A stretch of 64,000 nt of DNA, taken from the NCBI GenBank assembly GCA_035471925.1, contig DATIPO010000065.1, positions 12,088 to 76,087 on the forward strand. The letters are read 5' to 3'. The translations under genes were made by a program, and so were the position numbers. The stretch's first letter is position 1; each line of letters opens with the position of its first letter. Below are positions 41,236 to 51,238 of this stretch, in pieces. Below the pieces are notes generated by a model. The model had not been told where the DNA came from, made no database searches, and saw nothing but the letters and a program-made list of their open reading frames with translations. The stretch is from JANQFM01 sp035471925 (GTDB taxonomy: Bacteria; Acidobacteriota; UBA6911; RPQK01; DATIPO01).

Positions 41236-43029
41236 TCAGATCCAGGTCTGAGTGGAGATTGCGGCCGGAAGCGTTGCGGCTGCCCAGGCTGCCAGAGTCG
41301 TCATCGCGGGTCGAAGACGGCGCTTGCGCAGAACCTGCCAGAGGGTGGCCGGCACACCCAGGACCAGCAGCGTCGCCGCTAAGCTCTCCCAGCCTGCAAA
41401 GTCCTCCAGGAACCAGGCTGAGGCCAGCAGCAGGAAGCTGGCGGCCAGCCCGTTCAACAGCGCCCTCCACCAGGCGATGCGCCGCACCGAACGGTAGAGC
41501 GCCGCTGCCAGCCCCCAGCAGACGCCCAGAACCAGGAGAGCACGCAGGATATAGGGCATGAGAATCGTCTGGAGACTTAGATCACCTCCCTGCTCCTGCG
41601 AGGATCGGAGCTCTTGCATGGCGTCCGACATTCGCCGCAACGCCGTTGCCATGGCGTCCGGCAGTCCCGCCTTCTTCTCCAACTCGTCGAGAGAAGAGTA
41701 AGGGGCTGTTCTTTGGATTCTGTCGGCAACTTCCAAGCTCATGCCCGGAACTCCCATCAGGTCGACGAGGGAGGCGGCATTGATGTCGAAGGTGTGGGTT
41801 CGGGGCAGGCCCCGATACTGATCGAAGAGGGTGGTCCCCGTCTTGAAGTCGGGGTTTGCCAGCCAGATTTGGGGGCTGCGCGTCAGGGATTGGCCCAGGA
41901 AAACCTCGTTCACCAGTCTGTCCAGCGCCTGGGCCTCCTGAGGGAAGCTTTTTTTATAGGCCGCAATCAGGGCCATGACGTCCTGGGGCTTGTCGGAATC
42001 GAAGACTGAAAAAAGCTTCAAGTAGGCATTCTCCAGGTCCGGCACTTCCTCGCTCAGCGTGCCGAACCGGGCAAAGAAATCCGGTCCTGAACGCGATTGC
42101 CGGATGGTCGAGTCGCTGACCCAACGATAAAACAATGCACTCACCACTCCCTCGGTGCTGACAAGAATCGAGGAGGGTTTGGCTGGACCTTCCGCTAAGC
42201 CGGGAAAGACGCCTTGTATCAGGTAGGCCTCGTAGGGATCTCCACCCCGAAGGAGCCGGTCCGGGATCCGTGGCTGGCGGGCAAAGGCGTTGGCTTTGAC
42301 CCAATGGTAGCGCAGCAAATCTTCGGTCTGGCTGAACCAGAAGAGAAAGCGCATGCGCGCCGGGGCTCCCGGTGAAAAGTAAGACTCCAAGGCCTGTCGA
42401 TAGCGATGCAGGTTGTCCACCGCTCTCAGCCGGGACTCTTCGTCGTCGGCCAGGCGCGCAGTCTCAGGCGGGGCATCGGGAGCGTCCAGGGCCATGATCT
42501 GAAAGTGCTCGGCAAATCCTTCATTGAAGGCCACGATGGGGTCGGTGCGCAGCGCGGTGGCGTGAATCTGGTTGGCCCCTCCGTCGCCCAACTCGCCAAT
42601 CAATTGGCGAATGAAGACGTGGCCTAGCTCATGGGGAAAGATCTGGTCGACTGCGCCGAATCGGCCTGTCAGGGGGCTTGACTTGTGGAGATCCACATAG
42701 GCCGCCTCGGGTTTCTCCTCACCCTCAAGGATGAAACCGTAGCGCGGAAATCCGCCCTGGTTCTCGGAAAGGTAGAGGTAGGCCGGCTCGACCTCGATGC
42801 CATCGCGCAGCGAGCGGAAGTTTTGAACAAGGCGGTAGAGCCGGACGATGCGGAGGGGGAAGCCGGAGGAGAGTGTTTGCCGGATGGCCTCGGCCTGTGG
42901 GTGATGAGTCAGCACCGGCAGCCCGTTGTGCTCTTCGTCCGTCCCGGTCAGGATCACGAGTTGGGGCTGAGCCGCAAGATTGGAGCCGATCCCGACAAGC
43001 ACGAGGCATGCTGCGAGAAGTGCCCTCAT
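41236..43029 (-). CDS. HEXXH metalloprotease-like protein with HhH domain and C-terminal membrane helices
   Basis: A 597-residue exported protein with a signal peptide (MRALLAACLVLVGIGSNLAA). HELGH at 133-137 gives a zinc HEXXH site and NEGFAE at 169-174 a plausible gluzincin-type third ligand. Residues 414-465 form a helix-hairpin-helix like ComEA (FDINAASLVDLMGVPGMSLE). Four TM helices follow at about 492-512, 525-541, 548-566 and 577-593. I know no family with this combination. It may be an envelope peptidase tethered to the inner membrane. No partner gene is obvious. Confidence 0.75.
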   Translation of the reverse strand: MRALLAACLVLVGIGSNLAAQPQLVILTGTDEEHNGLPVLTHHPQAEAIRQTLSSGFPLRIVRLYRLVQNFRSLRDGIEVEPAYLYLSENQGGFPRYGFILEGEEKPEAAYVDLHKSSPLTGRFGAVDQIFPHELGHVFIRQLIGELGDGGANQIHATALRTDPIVAFNEGFAEHFQIMALDAPDAPPETARLADDEESRLRAVDNLHRYRQALESYFSPGAPARMRFLFWFSQTEDLLRYHWVKANAFARQPRIPDRLLRGGDPYEAYLIQGVFPGLAEGPAKPSSILVSTEGVVSALFYRWVSDSTIRQSRSGPDFFARFGTLSEEVPDLENAYLKLFSVFDSDKPQDVMALIAAYKKSFPQEAQALDRLVNEVFLGQSLTRSPQIWLANPDFKTGTTLFDQYRGLPRTHTFDINAASLVDLMGVPGMSLEVADRIQRTAPYSSLDELEKKAGLPDAMATALRRMSDAMQELRSSQEQGGDLSLQTILMPYILRALLVLGVCWGLAAALYRSVRRIAWWRALLNGLAASFLLLASAWFLEDFAGWESLAATLLVLGVPATLWQVLRKRRLRPAMTTLAAWAAATLPAAISTQTWI

Positions 43030-43368
43030 AACCCTTATGACGGTCGCCGGCCGCCTTCGTTTAACAGGCGGGGCGAAGAACCGCTACAGCCTGACTGCGT
43101 GGGCCCATCCGCAGGGCATCCTCAGTCCGCCGACAATGCCGGTAGCCGCTTGATTCGCCTCCCGGAGGCGGCCCGAATCACTCGCACTTCGCAGCCGGCG
43201 CAGGATTGATGCGCACGGCAGGGCAGTTCGAGGCCGACCGCCGGCTCCCCCGGGCCGAAAATAATCCACGACTCACAAGACCGCGTCGGGAGGAGGGATG
43301 GGGACAGCCCCCGCGCAGAGACTCGGTCCACGCGGGGGCTCGGATGGTGCGAGACCAGCGGAGCAGCG
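43030..43368. other. Intergenic region with a 10-bp hairpin
   Basis: No gene is supported in these 339 bases. The only clear structure is AGCCCCCGCG (43306-43315) pairing with CGCGGGGGCT (43331-43340), just beyond the stop of the HYR protein gene. Without a U tract, it is at best a weak terminator. Confidence 0.5.
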
Positions 43369-45708
43369 TTACTGCTGATTCTGGTCCTCGGGGTTTTGGG
43401 TTTCCGGTTCATCGCCTTCCAGCGGAGTGACCGGCAGAGCGGTGAAGCTGCCCGGTTCGGCGCCGAACTCCAGCACCGTGGCCACGAAGGAACCGTCCTG
43501 GCTGCGGATCTCCAGCTCGCCCTGGAAGAACGGCGGCACGGCGTCGCCGAAGAGCTCGTCGAGCAGCAGGGCCGACCGCCCTTGGGCTGGCAGGCTCAAG
43601 GTAGTGAAGCCTCCCTCCAGCGGCTGTCCCAGCGGGTCGCGGAGGGTCAGCGAGAGGGTGATGGGATGATCCTCAGTGTTGCGAACAGCCGCTCCGGTGT
43701 TGGATCCGGCCTGGCGTCGGACGCTGGCCAGCGCCTCGCTCATCGGCTGGCTGCCCGGAACCACTGCCGTGCCCAGCCCCTCGATGGTGAAGCGCACGAT
43801 GCCGGCCAGGCGTCCATCGGACTGCACCGTGGCCGATCCGCTGCGCAGTTGCGCGGCCTGCGGTCCCTCGAGCGCGAAGTCGCCCAGAGGAGCGATGGAG
43901 AAGTAAACCGCGCTCCAGTCTCCGGCGGCTTCCACCTGCTGTCCGTTGATGCGCGGCAGTGACTGCCAGGGCTGGCCCTGGGCGTCCAGCAGGCGGACGA
44001 ATCCGCTCACCGTGCGGGTCTGGGAAGGATTGTGCAGGATCATCTGGGAGCGCAACCCCTGGCCCGAGCTGAACTGGGCGAAGTCGAGCCGGTGCTCGAG
44101 ATCCAGCGCTTCCAGGCTTTGGGCGGGATTCACGACCGCCACGCTGCAGGTCTCGCTGGCCATGTTGCCGAAGGTGTCCTCGGCTGTCACCGTCCACTCG
44201 ATAGTGTCGTGGACGCCTCCTGAGTCCTCGATCGTCAGCGTATCGCCCTCGAATGAGACTACGCAGGAGTTGGTCTTGTCTACCAGTTTGCCTGAGGGAT
44301 TGGTCCAGTAGCAGTCGAAGGAAGTGACTTCGGCCGCCACTGTGCCTTCACAGGCGTCCTCGGCGCTGGCGGTAAAGGAGATGGGCGCGTCCGGCGGCGT
44401 GATGGTGGCCGGCGCATTGCAAGAGATCACCGGCGGCAGCGTGTCCTGGACGATCACCGTGCGGCTGACCTGCACCGCGTTGTTTCCGGCTGTATCGGCG
44501 GCGTCGTAGAGGATGATATAGGTGCCGGGAGTGGAGGTGTCGACGGTGTCTCCGCTGACCGTCACCGGGACGCTGCCGTCGCAGATGTCGGTGGCCGTGG
44601 CACCCGGATCCGTAAAGGTGTCGACGTTGCATTCCAGCGTGATCTCGGCATCGCCGTTAAGGGTGATCACCGGGGGAATCGTGTCCGCCACCGTGACCGT
44701 GCGGGTCCTCTGCACGGCGTTGTTGCCAGAGTCGTCGACAGCGTCATAGGTAATGACGTAGACCCCCGGCGTGGAGGTGTCGACCGTGTCGCCTCCCACC
44801 GTCACTGGGACGTCGTTGTCGCAGTTGTCGGACGCCGAGAATCCAGGATCGACGAAGGTGTCCACGCCGCATTCCAGCGTCAGGTCGCCGTCCACCAGCG
44901 AGATTACCGGCGCGGTTTCGTCCACCACCGTGACCGTGGCGGGGCACATGTCCTCGGCATTGCTGTCGTCGGTGACCGTCAACGTCACCGGCGTGTCGCC
45001 CAGCGAGAAGGGACCCGAGGGTGAAAGCGAAAGGGTGATGGGATCGCCGTCGGGGTCGAAGGACCCGTCATCAACCTGAGCGGCCGTGACGGTGGCCTGG
45101 CACTGCGCGTCGGCCACTTCCTGCACGTCCTGGCACATGGCCACCGGCGGAGTGTTGGGCTCCGTGAAGTAGACAATCAGTTCCACCGCATCGATATCCA
45201 GGGTGGGACCATTGACTTGCGTCAGACGGAATCCCAAGGTGCCGTTGGTCGCGGCCGTCCTCAGACTGGCCTCGGAGATGCCCCACAAGTTCCCGTCGCC
45301 GCCGGCACTGACGAAACTGGTGCTGGCGCAGTTGGATTGGCCTCCGAAGAAAAGAGGCAGAACCATGGCGGAGCCGCTCAGAGATCCTCCGATGGTGAGC
45401 TGGACCTGGTTGTCTCCGTTGGTGCGGTACTTAACCCGCACCTCCACGCCGGTGATCATTTCGCCGGCCGGGATCGTGAAGGCCGGGAAGGTCACCTCGA
45501 TCCAGTTGTCCATCGGGACGTCAGAAGTAGCGGCGCAAAAATCGTCGGGTGCGCCCTCGATATTCCCGGTGGCGATCCACTCGTTGGGGTTGTCGACTGT
45601 ATGTCCATTAGCGTTTCGGGTCTGGTCGGCAGCAAGTAGAAACAGTTGGAGAAGGCATAAGACGATCAGAGCCGTCATGAGCGCGAGTCTCCGGATTGAT
45701 AGGAGCAT
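43369..45708 (-). CDS. Exported surface protein with HYR/Ig-like domains
   Basis: A 779-residue secreted protein. Signal peptide ALMTALIVLCLLQLFLLAAD, then a jelly-roll-like N-terminal domain (to about residue 180), a PKD/HYR-type domain (PVAMCQDVQEVADAQCQA), two similar bacterial Ig domains with DPG.SA.D.CD and GVYVITYDAVDDSGN (residues about 265-430), a further HYR domain, and a C-terminal beta domain of about 230 residues with a Glu/Gln-rich tail. It lacks a sorting motif I recognise. GAGGAGG precedes the ATG. It is probably an adhesin or surface-layer component. Confidence 0.85.
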   Translation of the reverse strand: MLLSIRRLALMTALIVLCLLQLFLLAADQTRNANGHTVDNPNEWIATGNIEGAPDDFCAATSDVPMDNWIEVTFPAFTIPAGEMITGVEVRVKYRTNGDNQVQLTIGGSLSGSAMVLPLFFGGQSNCASTSFVSAGGDGNLWGISEASLRTAATNGTLGFRLTQVNGPTLDIDAVELIVYFTEPNTPPVAMCQDVQEVADAQCQATVTAAQVDDGSFDPDGDPITLSLSPSGPFSLGDTPVTLTVTDDSNAEDMCPATVTVVDETAPVISLVDGDLTLECGVDTFVDPGFSASDNCDNDVPVTVGGDTVDTSTPGVYVITYDAVDDSGNNAVQRTRTVTVADTIPPVITLNGDAEITLECNVDTFTDPGATATDICDGSVPVTVSGDTVDTSTPGTYIILYDAADTAGNNAVQVSRTVIVQDTLPPVISCNAPATITPPDAPISFTASAEDACEGTVAAEVTSFDCYWTNPSGKLVDKTNSCVVSFEGDTLTIEDSGGVHDTIEWTVTAEDTFGNMASETCSVAVVNPAQSLEALDLEHRLDFAQFSSGQGLRSQMILHNPSQTRTVSGFVRLLDAQGQPWQSLPRINGQQVEAAGDWSAVYFSIAPLGDFALEGPQAAQLRSGSATVQSDGRLAGIVRFTIEGLGTAVVPGSQPMSEALASVRRQAGSNTGAAVRNTEDHPITLSLTLRDPLGQPLEGGFTTLSLPAQGRSALLLDELFGDAVPPFFQGELEIRSQDGSFVATVLEFGAEPGSFTALPVTPLEGDEPETQNPEDQNQQ

Positions 45709-45978
45709 TGGGCCCTCCTCGTAAAGAAATGGTTATCGGGGTAAAAACCAGTGTTTAGTGTGCACGAACACGGGGGTTTAGGCAAGTGCCAAATAGCACG
45801 CGATGCCCTAATCTTTGCTTAGAATGATTCGGCTTGATTCGACGCCGAGGGCCACGAATCCAGCGGCTTTGCGAGACGCCGGGCGGAGATCCGCCAATTG
45901 GACTCCATGACGTGAGATGGAAGCTCCTGAGCCGGTCGAGGCGTGCAGTGAAATGCTCAGGAAGATATAGTTGAGTTC

Positions 45979-47313
45979 ATGTTAGGACGCATCTGTTTGA
46001 CTGGTTTGGCGTCGGTCGCTTTGATCGGCGTATCTCTCAGCGAGGATTGGCCTCACTGGCGTGGGCCGGAGGGTTCGGGAGTTTCCGACGAGACCGCTCT
46101 CCCGGCCTCTTGGAGCGCTACCGAGAATATCGCTTGGAAGGCCCCCCTCAAGGGCACCGGTGTTTCCTCGCCGGTCGTTTGGAGTGACACCGTTTTCGTC
46201 ACCTCGCAGTCGGGGAGGGGAGCGGTCCGTTCCGGCAATCATCCCACCCTTTCGCGGGGAGAGGAGGCCATGGAGCGCGAACTCGGCGGTGCCGATGAGA
46301 CCCGGAGCCCCGAGAAGGTGGTCTTTTTGGTGCAGGCTTTCGACACCGCCGACGGCAGTCTGCGCTGGGAATTCATGCTGGACGCCGCCGCTCCGCTGCC
46401 GGAAGTCCACAACAAGAACAACCTGGCCACGCCCAGCCCGGTCACCGACGGCTCCATGGTCTATGCCTGGTTCGGCACCGGACAACTGGTAGCGCTCGAC
46501 ATGCAAGGCCGCCAACAGTGGGAACGCAACTTGGCCGACGACTACGCGCCCTTCCAGGTCAGTTGGGGACACGCCAGCTCGCCCACGCTCTACAAGGACA
46601 CCCTTTTCCTGCTCTGCGACCACAGTTCGGAATCTTATCTGCTGGCCCTCGACAAGCAGGACGGCAGCCAGAAATGGAAGGTGGAGCGCAACAGCGAGCG
46701 CGGATACAGCACGCCCATGGTGGTCTATCGCGAGCAGGGAGACGAGTTGATCGTCAACGGCAACCGAGGACTCAAGGCCTACGATCCTTCCAGCGGCGAG
46801 TTGCTGTGGAATCTGGAAGGAGAGAACCGTTTTCCGGTGCCTTCGCCCTCGCAAGGCGATGGGATGATCTTCACAAGCCGGGGCTACCGCAGCGGACCCT
46901 ACATGGCCATTGAGCCCGGAGGGCGCGGAGACATCTCCGAGAGCCACGTCAAATGGCGCAAGCCCACTGGCGCCCCCTACGTGTCATCGGTCGTCTACTA
47001 TCGGGGAACCGTCTACTTCGTCAATGACAGCGGCATCGCCTCGGCCATTGACGGCGCCACCGGCGAGACCCTTTGGAGGAGCCGGCTGGGCGGTGTCTTC
47101 AGCGCTTCACCAGTGGCTGGAGACGGCAAGGTCTACCTCACCAACGAGGGCGGCGAAACCATCGTGCTGCAGGCCTCACGTCCCCCGGAAGTCCTCTCGC
47201 GCAACGACTTGGGCGAACGCTGCCTGGCCTCTCCCGCTCTCGCTGGCGGACGCCTCTACCTGCGCACCGACCAACACCTCGTCGCCATCGGTCCTCCGCC
47301 CGCGGCCGAATGA
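45979..47313 (+). CDS. PQQ-type beta-propeller protein
   Basis: A 444-residue exported propeller with a short hydrophobic leader. Repeats show the W.G..G.G and G...W motifs, for example WPHWRGPEGSGVS, DTADGSLRWEF, LDKQDGSQKWKV, DPSSGELLWNLE and DGATGETLWRSR. This is the outer-membrane or periplasmic PQQ-like propeller group without quinoprotein catalytic residues, so it is most likely a binding or scaffold protein. No Shine-Dalgarno is visible. It is divergent from the HYR protein gene. Confidence 0.85.
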   Translation: MLGRICLTGLASVALIGVSLSEDWPHWRGPEGSGVSDETALPASWSATENIAWKAPLKGTGVSSPVVWSDTVFVTSQSGRGAVRSGNHPTLSRGEEAMERELGGADETRSPEKVVFLVQAFDTADGSLRWEFMLDAAAPLPEVHNKNNLATPSPVTDGSMVYAWFGTGQLVALDMQGRQQWERNLADDYAPFQVSWGHASSPTLYKDTLFLLCDHSSESYLLALDKQDGSQKWKVERNSERGYSTPMVVYREQGDELIVNGNRGLKAYDPSSGELLWNLEGENRFPVPSPSQGDGMIFTSRGYRSGPYMAIEPGGRGDISESHVKWRKPTGAPYVSSVVYYRGTVYFVNDSGIASAIDGATGETLWRSRLGGVFSASPVAGDGKVYLTNEGGETIVLQASRPPEVLSRNDLGERCLASPALAGGRLYLRTDQHLVAIGPPPAAE

Positions 47314-47494
47314 GCAAGGGCATCGTCTGCGGTTCGGCTGTCAGGGATTGGCTGGAAGCACCTTGATCCGCTTCAAGGAGCCCCCCGCAGGAGGCGCCTC
47401 GTCCAGGCTGCGCGTCAAGATGGCGAAACCTCGGGTGCCCGCCCTGATTCCTCCACCGGCCATGAGGCCTTCGGAAGCCTGCTCGGCGCCCGTT

Positions 47495-48640
47495 TTATTG
47501 GTTTCTGAAGTATTGTTCGTTTTCCTTGATCCAAACGTGCCCGTGGGCCGCATCTTTTCCGCAAGTTTCCAGCGCGGCTACCGAGGACCGCAGCAACTGA
47601 TCGGCGCGGCGATGCTCTCCCAAGAGAAAGTAGGCGCGCCCGAAACCCAAGTCGATATCGGCTCGCTGGCAGGGGTCCGGGGAGTGGCCTGCCAGGGACT
47701 CCAGATGAGGCAAGGCGGCGGCCGCCAACCCCGACGCCAAGTAGAGCCGCGCCAAGGGGAGGTCAAAAACCGGCGTATTGGTCGCGCCGGAACATTCCAA
47801 CAAGGTCACAATGGCTTCTCCCAAGATTCCATGGGTCTCCAGCAGGCGGGAGCGGGCTAGACAGGCGCCTTGGGGCTCCAATGGGGCTTGGGCGAGCAGT
47901 GCGAGTTCCCGCTTGACTTCGGCTGAGGCTTGCGGAGTCGTGAGCATGAAGCTGGACTGCGCCTCGGCTTCGGCTGGCTTCAGGTCGGCTCCCAATCGTG
48001 TGACTGTGAAGTCCACCAATTGACCCGGACGGAGAGGTGCGCCGAAAGCGGGATAGTCCATCTTGCAGAGGGACCGGCTCGCCGTCAGTCGACGGCACAG
48101 GCCGGCGGCCTTGACGACCTTCGTGCCCATGCTGGAACCGGCCTCCGACAAAGTCCAATGAAAGTATTGGGCGCTTGCGGGGACGGTCCATGCCAGGGGC
48201 GGGCGGTCGTCCGGCGTGCTGCCGCGCGGCGAGAGGACCCAAAGTGAAGATTGGCCCTTGGGGGCCCGCGTCTTCAGCGTCGCTTCGCCCGATGCGGTCA
48301 CCGATATCGGAGAGGCTGAGTCCATCAGTCTCTCGAACAGGCTGGTTGGTAGCGATTCGCCAACGCATTCCTGCTCGTTGGCCGTCCAATCCCGCGGTCC
48401 CTGCAGGTTGACCAGGCGGTTGTTGTCGCACAGAATCCTGGCCTTGCTGCCCTGGGCGAGTGAGAGTCGGACGCCGGGTGGAAGCAGGCTCAGCAGTTGA
48501 AGCGCACAACTCGGTCCGGTCGGGTTGAAGCGGGCTTCGACCTTTCCTTCGCTGTGAAGCGGCAAAACGGCGATGCCGTCCTTGCTGTCGCCCGATACTC
48601 CGAGGACGAAGAGTCCAGTAGCCAGTATGTGCAAGAACAT
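47495..48640 (-). CDS. Exported TPR-containing protein, CHAT-gene partner
   Basis: A 381-residue protein with a weak signal peptide (FLHILATGLFVLGVSG), a beta-rich N-terminal half (to about 230) with scattered cysteines, and a helical C-terminal region with TPR-like helices (LPLARLYLASGLAAAALPHL, GFGRAYFLLGEHRRADQLL). The gene starts 15 nt after the CHAT gene stop, so they form an operon. It may be a periplasmic substrate or sensor partner of the CHAT protein; this is inference. No known family recognised. Confidence 0.6.
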   Translation of the reverse strand: MFLHILATGLFVLGVSGDSKDGIAVLPLHSEGKVEARFNPTGPSCALQLLSLLPPGVRLSLAQGSKARILCDNNRLVNLQGPRDWTANEQECVGESLPTSLFERLMDSASPISVTASGEATLKTRAPKGQSSLWVLSPRGSTPDDRPPLAWTVPASAQYFHWTLSEAGSSMGTKVVKAAGLCRRLTASRSLCKMDYPAFGAPLRPGQLVDFTVTRLGADLKPAEAEAQSSFMLTTPQASAEVKRELALLAQAPLEPQGACLARSRLLETHGILGEAIVTLLECSGATNTPVFDLPLARLYLASGLAAAALPHLESLAGHSPDPCQRADIDLGFGRAYFLLGEHRRADQLLRSSVAALETCGKDAAHGHVWIKENEQYFRNQ

Positions 48641-48655
48641 TCTTCCGTCCTCTTC

Positions 48656-50986
48656 TTAGGTTTCTGAAGAGCCGGCGGCACAGTTGATGGTTTCTTCCAG
48701 TTTTTTGCCTTCGTAGAACCAAACGGACTCAGCTCCGCCATCGGTCTGCCTCAGGAGCTTGAGACGAAGGCAGGCCTCATCCCTCTCTCCCAACTCATGG
48801 TGCAGCAGCGCCTTCAGGTAAGTTATTTCTAAGAGCAGAAAAAAGCGGTCGCCGATGGTGCTTTCAATTCCTTTGAGGTCGGCCAGGGCGGACTCCAGCT
48901 CTCCTAGCTTCAGTTTTGCTCGGGCCAGGTTCTTTCGCATCCTCGGATCGCCGGGCTTTGCGGCCAGTCCGTTGACAAGAACCCGGCGGGCCTTCTTCCA
49001 ATCACCGCGGTCCAGGTAGATGCGTCCCAACTCATTCCAGGCATCGGGAAAGGCGTAATCCTCGGCCGCGACTCGCAACTGCACGATGGCGTCCTCGATT
49101 TGATCTTGCTGAGGGTGGGCCAAGAGGATTCCGTAATTGAAGCGCAGGTGTCCGTCGCCGGGATCAATCTGAACCGCCTCCCGAGCATGTTCAACGGCGG
49201 AGGCGATCCTCCCGAGACCGCTTTCAGCCAATGCCAGATAGGAGTGGGCGGGCGCGAAACGCTCATCACTGTCAATGGCGTTTTGAAAGCAGCGGCGAGC
49301 CGCCGAGTAGTCGCGCTTCTGAAGGTGCTTGACTCCTTGCAGCGTCCATTCCCCCACGTCGGAGGCCACGGCTGTGCGGATCGACTCTTTCAGGACGGGA
49401 CTGAGGCTCACCCCAGCCTTCTCCAGCAGCCATTCCGCGATCCGCGATTCCAATGGAAAGGGGTCGGCTGGAAGGGTCTCGTCTTTGGGGCTGCTGCGGG
49501 TCGAATCCAGCAGTTGTTTCAGACCGACGAGTTCCTGGGTTCTGCATTTGCCATCGACAACACCGAAATGGGAGGAGCTCACGTCGCCGTTGGAGGCCAG
49601 TTGCCTAAGCTGTACGAAACTCGATCCGCCCTCCTCCCAGGAGCCCCGGCCATCGGGCCTACAGCCGGAATGGACAATCCTGAGCGGGGGACCAGCTTGG
49701 CGGGGCCAGTTGCGGGCCGCGGCCTGCAGCTTGGCCACCACTACTTCGTGTTGGGGACCGGCAAGCCCCTGCGAATCGTCGAAGGCCTCAACAAAGACCC
49801 GCAATTCTCCTTTCTGCGGTCCACTGCCGATCGTCAGCCAGCCCAGGACCACGAGAATGACGAGGGCAGCCGCAGCATTGATTATCCGTCTCTTGTTCCA
49901 CCAAACCGTTTGGCTGAAGAGTCGTTGCCCGCTGCGGGCCGCGTAGAGCACCGGCGTACCCCAAGCGGGACGGTTGGAGCCTGAGTACAAATCCCGCCAG
50001 CATTCTGCCAAGGCTTCGTCCACTGTGTGGCCCTGGCTCAGGGCGGCATAGAAGCGGACCGCGAAGCTGACGGCCAGGTCAGAACGGATGTCGAACTGCA
50101 TGGCCACTACGTTGGGAATGCCCCGCCGCTCCAGCTCGGCGGCCATGGCCGGAAGGGAGGTCTCGAATTCAGCGCGGGCACCTTCGCAAGAGTTGAGAAC
50201 CACCAGACGCAGGTCGGGCTGATCTTTCAGGAGGGTGGCAAAACGCCGGCTCAAGACCACGTCCCTGCCGCTGCTGTGCTCGTCCGCCTTGAAGAAGAGG
50301 CTGTCGGGACCTCCGTGGCGGATCAGGTGGAGGATATGGTAGGACTCGCCTTTAAGCTGCTGCTGGAGGGTGGTCATGCTGTCGGCATCGATCCTCAGAA
50401 GCTTGAGACGCCCGGCGCGGACTTCTGGTGCGAGCAGCTCTTGAAGTTGGTTCCACTCATTGTCGCCTCCCAGGTCCTCTTCACCGACTGGCACAACCAC
50501 CGCCATGCGCACCGGTCCTTCGGGTGTGGGAGTCAGTTCCCCGGCCCTGCTGCCCAGCCGGCGCACCAGAGTGGCGGCTCCTCCGGGCAGCATGAATTCG
50601 CGTTCTTGGGGATCGAACAGATACTCCCAGGGCAATTCCGCCAATTTGGGTGCCTGGGTGAAGTCCAGCGTCAATCGCAGCTTCCGTCCTCGTCCTAGTG
50701 CCGCGCGGCAGCAGCGCAAGGCTGTCAGCATTTCGCCCTGGAAGAGGATCTCGAAAAGAATCTCGCCCACCTGTTCCATGGCCTTCATGCCATCGGCCGG
50801 AGATTCCGAGAGCCTGCCTTCTGCCCGTTGACGAATCAGGGCCAGTTCGTCATCGTCGAAAGGCACCTTGAAGTCGACGACCGTGCCCACATTGCTGCTG
50901 GCTCGCACTAATTGGGCGCCATAGTGCGCTTCGCCAATGCGGCGAAACCACACCTCGAAGGCCTCGAGACGAACTCCTGCTGACAT
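48656..50986 (-). CDS. CHAT-domain protease with TM helix and TPR array
   Basis: A 776-residue protein. An N-terminal module of about 150 residues precedes a caspase-like CHAT domain (about 155-360) with the dyad His224 (HLIRHGG) and Cys267 (VVLNSCEGA). A TM helix (369-387, AAAALVILVVLGWLTIG) separates it from a C-terminal part with a linker domain and TPR repeats (about 530-770). CHAT proteases are often effectors in signalling or defence cascades, such as gasdermin-cleaving and Craspase-type systems, but no gasdermin, VWA or MoxR gene is adjacent. GGGAG precedes the ATG at 50986; GTG at 50989 is alternative. Confidence 0.85.
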   Translation of the reverse strand: MSAGVRLEAFEVWFRRIGEAHYGAQLVRASSNVGTVVDFKVPFDDDELALIRQRAEGRLSESPADGMKAMEQVGEILFEILFQGEMLTALRCCRAALGRGRKLRLTLDFTQAPKLAELPWEYLFDPQEREFMLPGGAATLVRRLGSRAGELTPTPEGPVRMAVVVPVGEEDLGGDNEWNQLQELLAPEVRAGRLKLLRIDADSMTTLQQQLKGESYHILHLIRHGGPDSLFFKADEHSSGRDVVLSRRFATLLKDQPDLRLVVLNSCEGARAEFETSLPAMAAELERRGIPNVVAMQFDIRSDLAVSFAVRFYAALSQGHTVDEALAECWRDLYSGSNRPAWGTPVLYAARSGQRLFSQTVWWNKRRIINAAAALVILVVLGWLTIGSGPQKGELRVFVEAFDDSQGLAGPQHEVVVAKLQAAARNWPRQAGPPLRIVHSGCRPDGRGSWEEGGSSFVQLRQLASNGDVSSSHFGVVDGKCRTQELVGLKQLLDSTRSSPKDETLPADPFPLESRIAEWLLEKAGVSLSPVLKESIRTAVASDVGEWTLQGVKHLQKRDYSAARRCFQNAIDSDERFAPAHSYLALAESGLGRIASAVEHAREAVQIDPGDGHLRFNYGILLAHPQQDQIEDAIVQLRVAAEDYAFPDAWNELGRIYLDRGDWKKARRVLVNGLAAKPGDPRMRKNLARAKLKLGELESALADLKGIESTIGDRFFLLLEITYLKALLHHELGERDEACLRLKLLRQTDGGAESVWFYEGKKLEETINCAAGSSET

Positions 50987-51238
50987 CACGGTCTCCCTGA
51001 GCAGAGCTGAAAGGCAAGTTCCCTCCCTTAGACACGCTCATTGAATGATTGTGTGATAGGAAACTGAAAATTCTCCGTAATCGTCCCCAGTAGTGCTGTG
51101 AGTCCGGCCCCGGCCTATGATGCGATTTGACCGCGTTTACTGGAGGTGTAAACAGCGGACCAGGTAAACAGTTTCTGCTCCTGGGCATTGACATTTGGGG
51201 CGGAAGGGCCGTTTACTTTGGTAGATCTTTTTACGACC

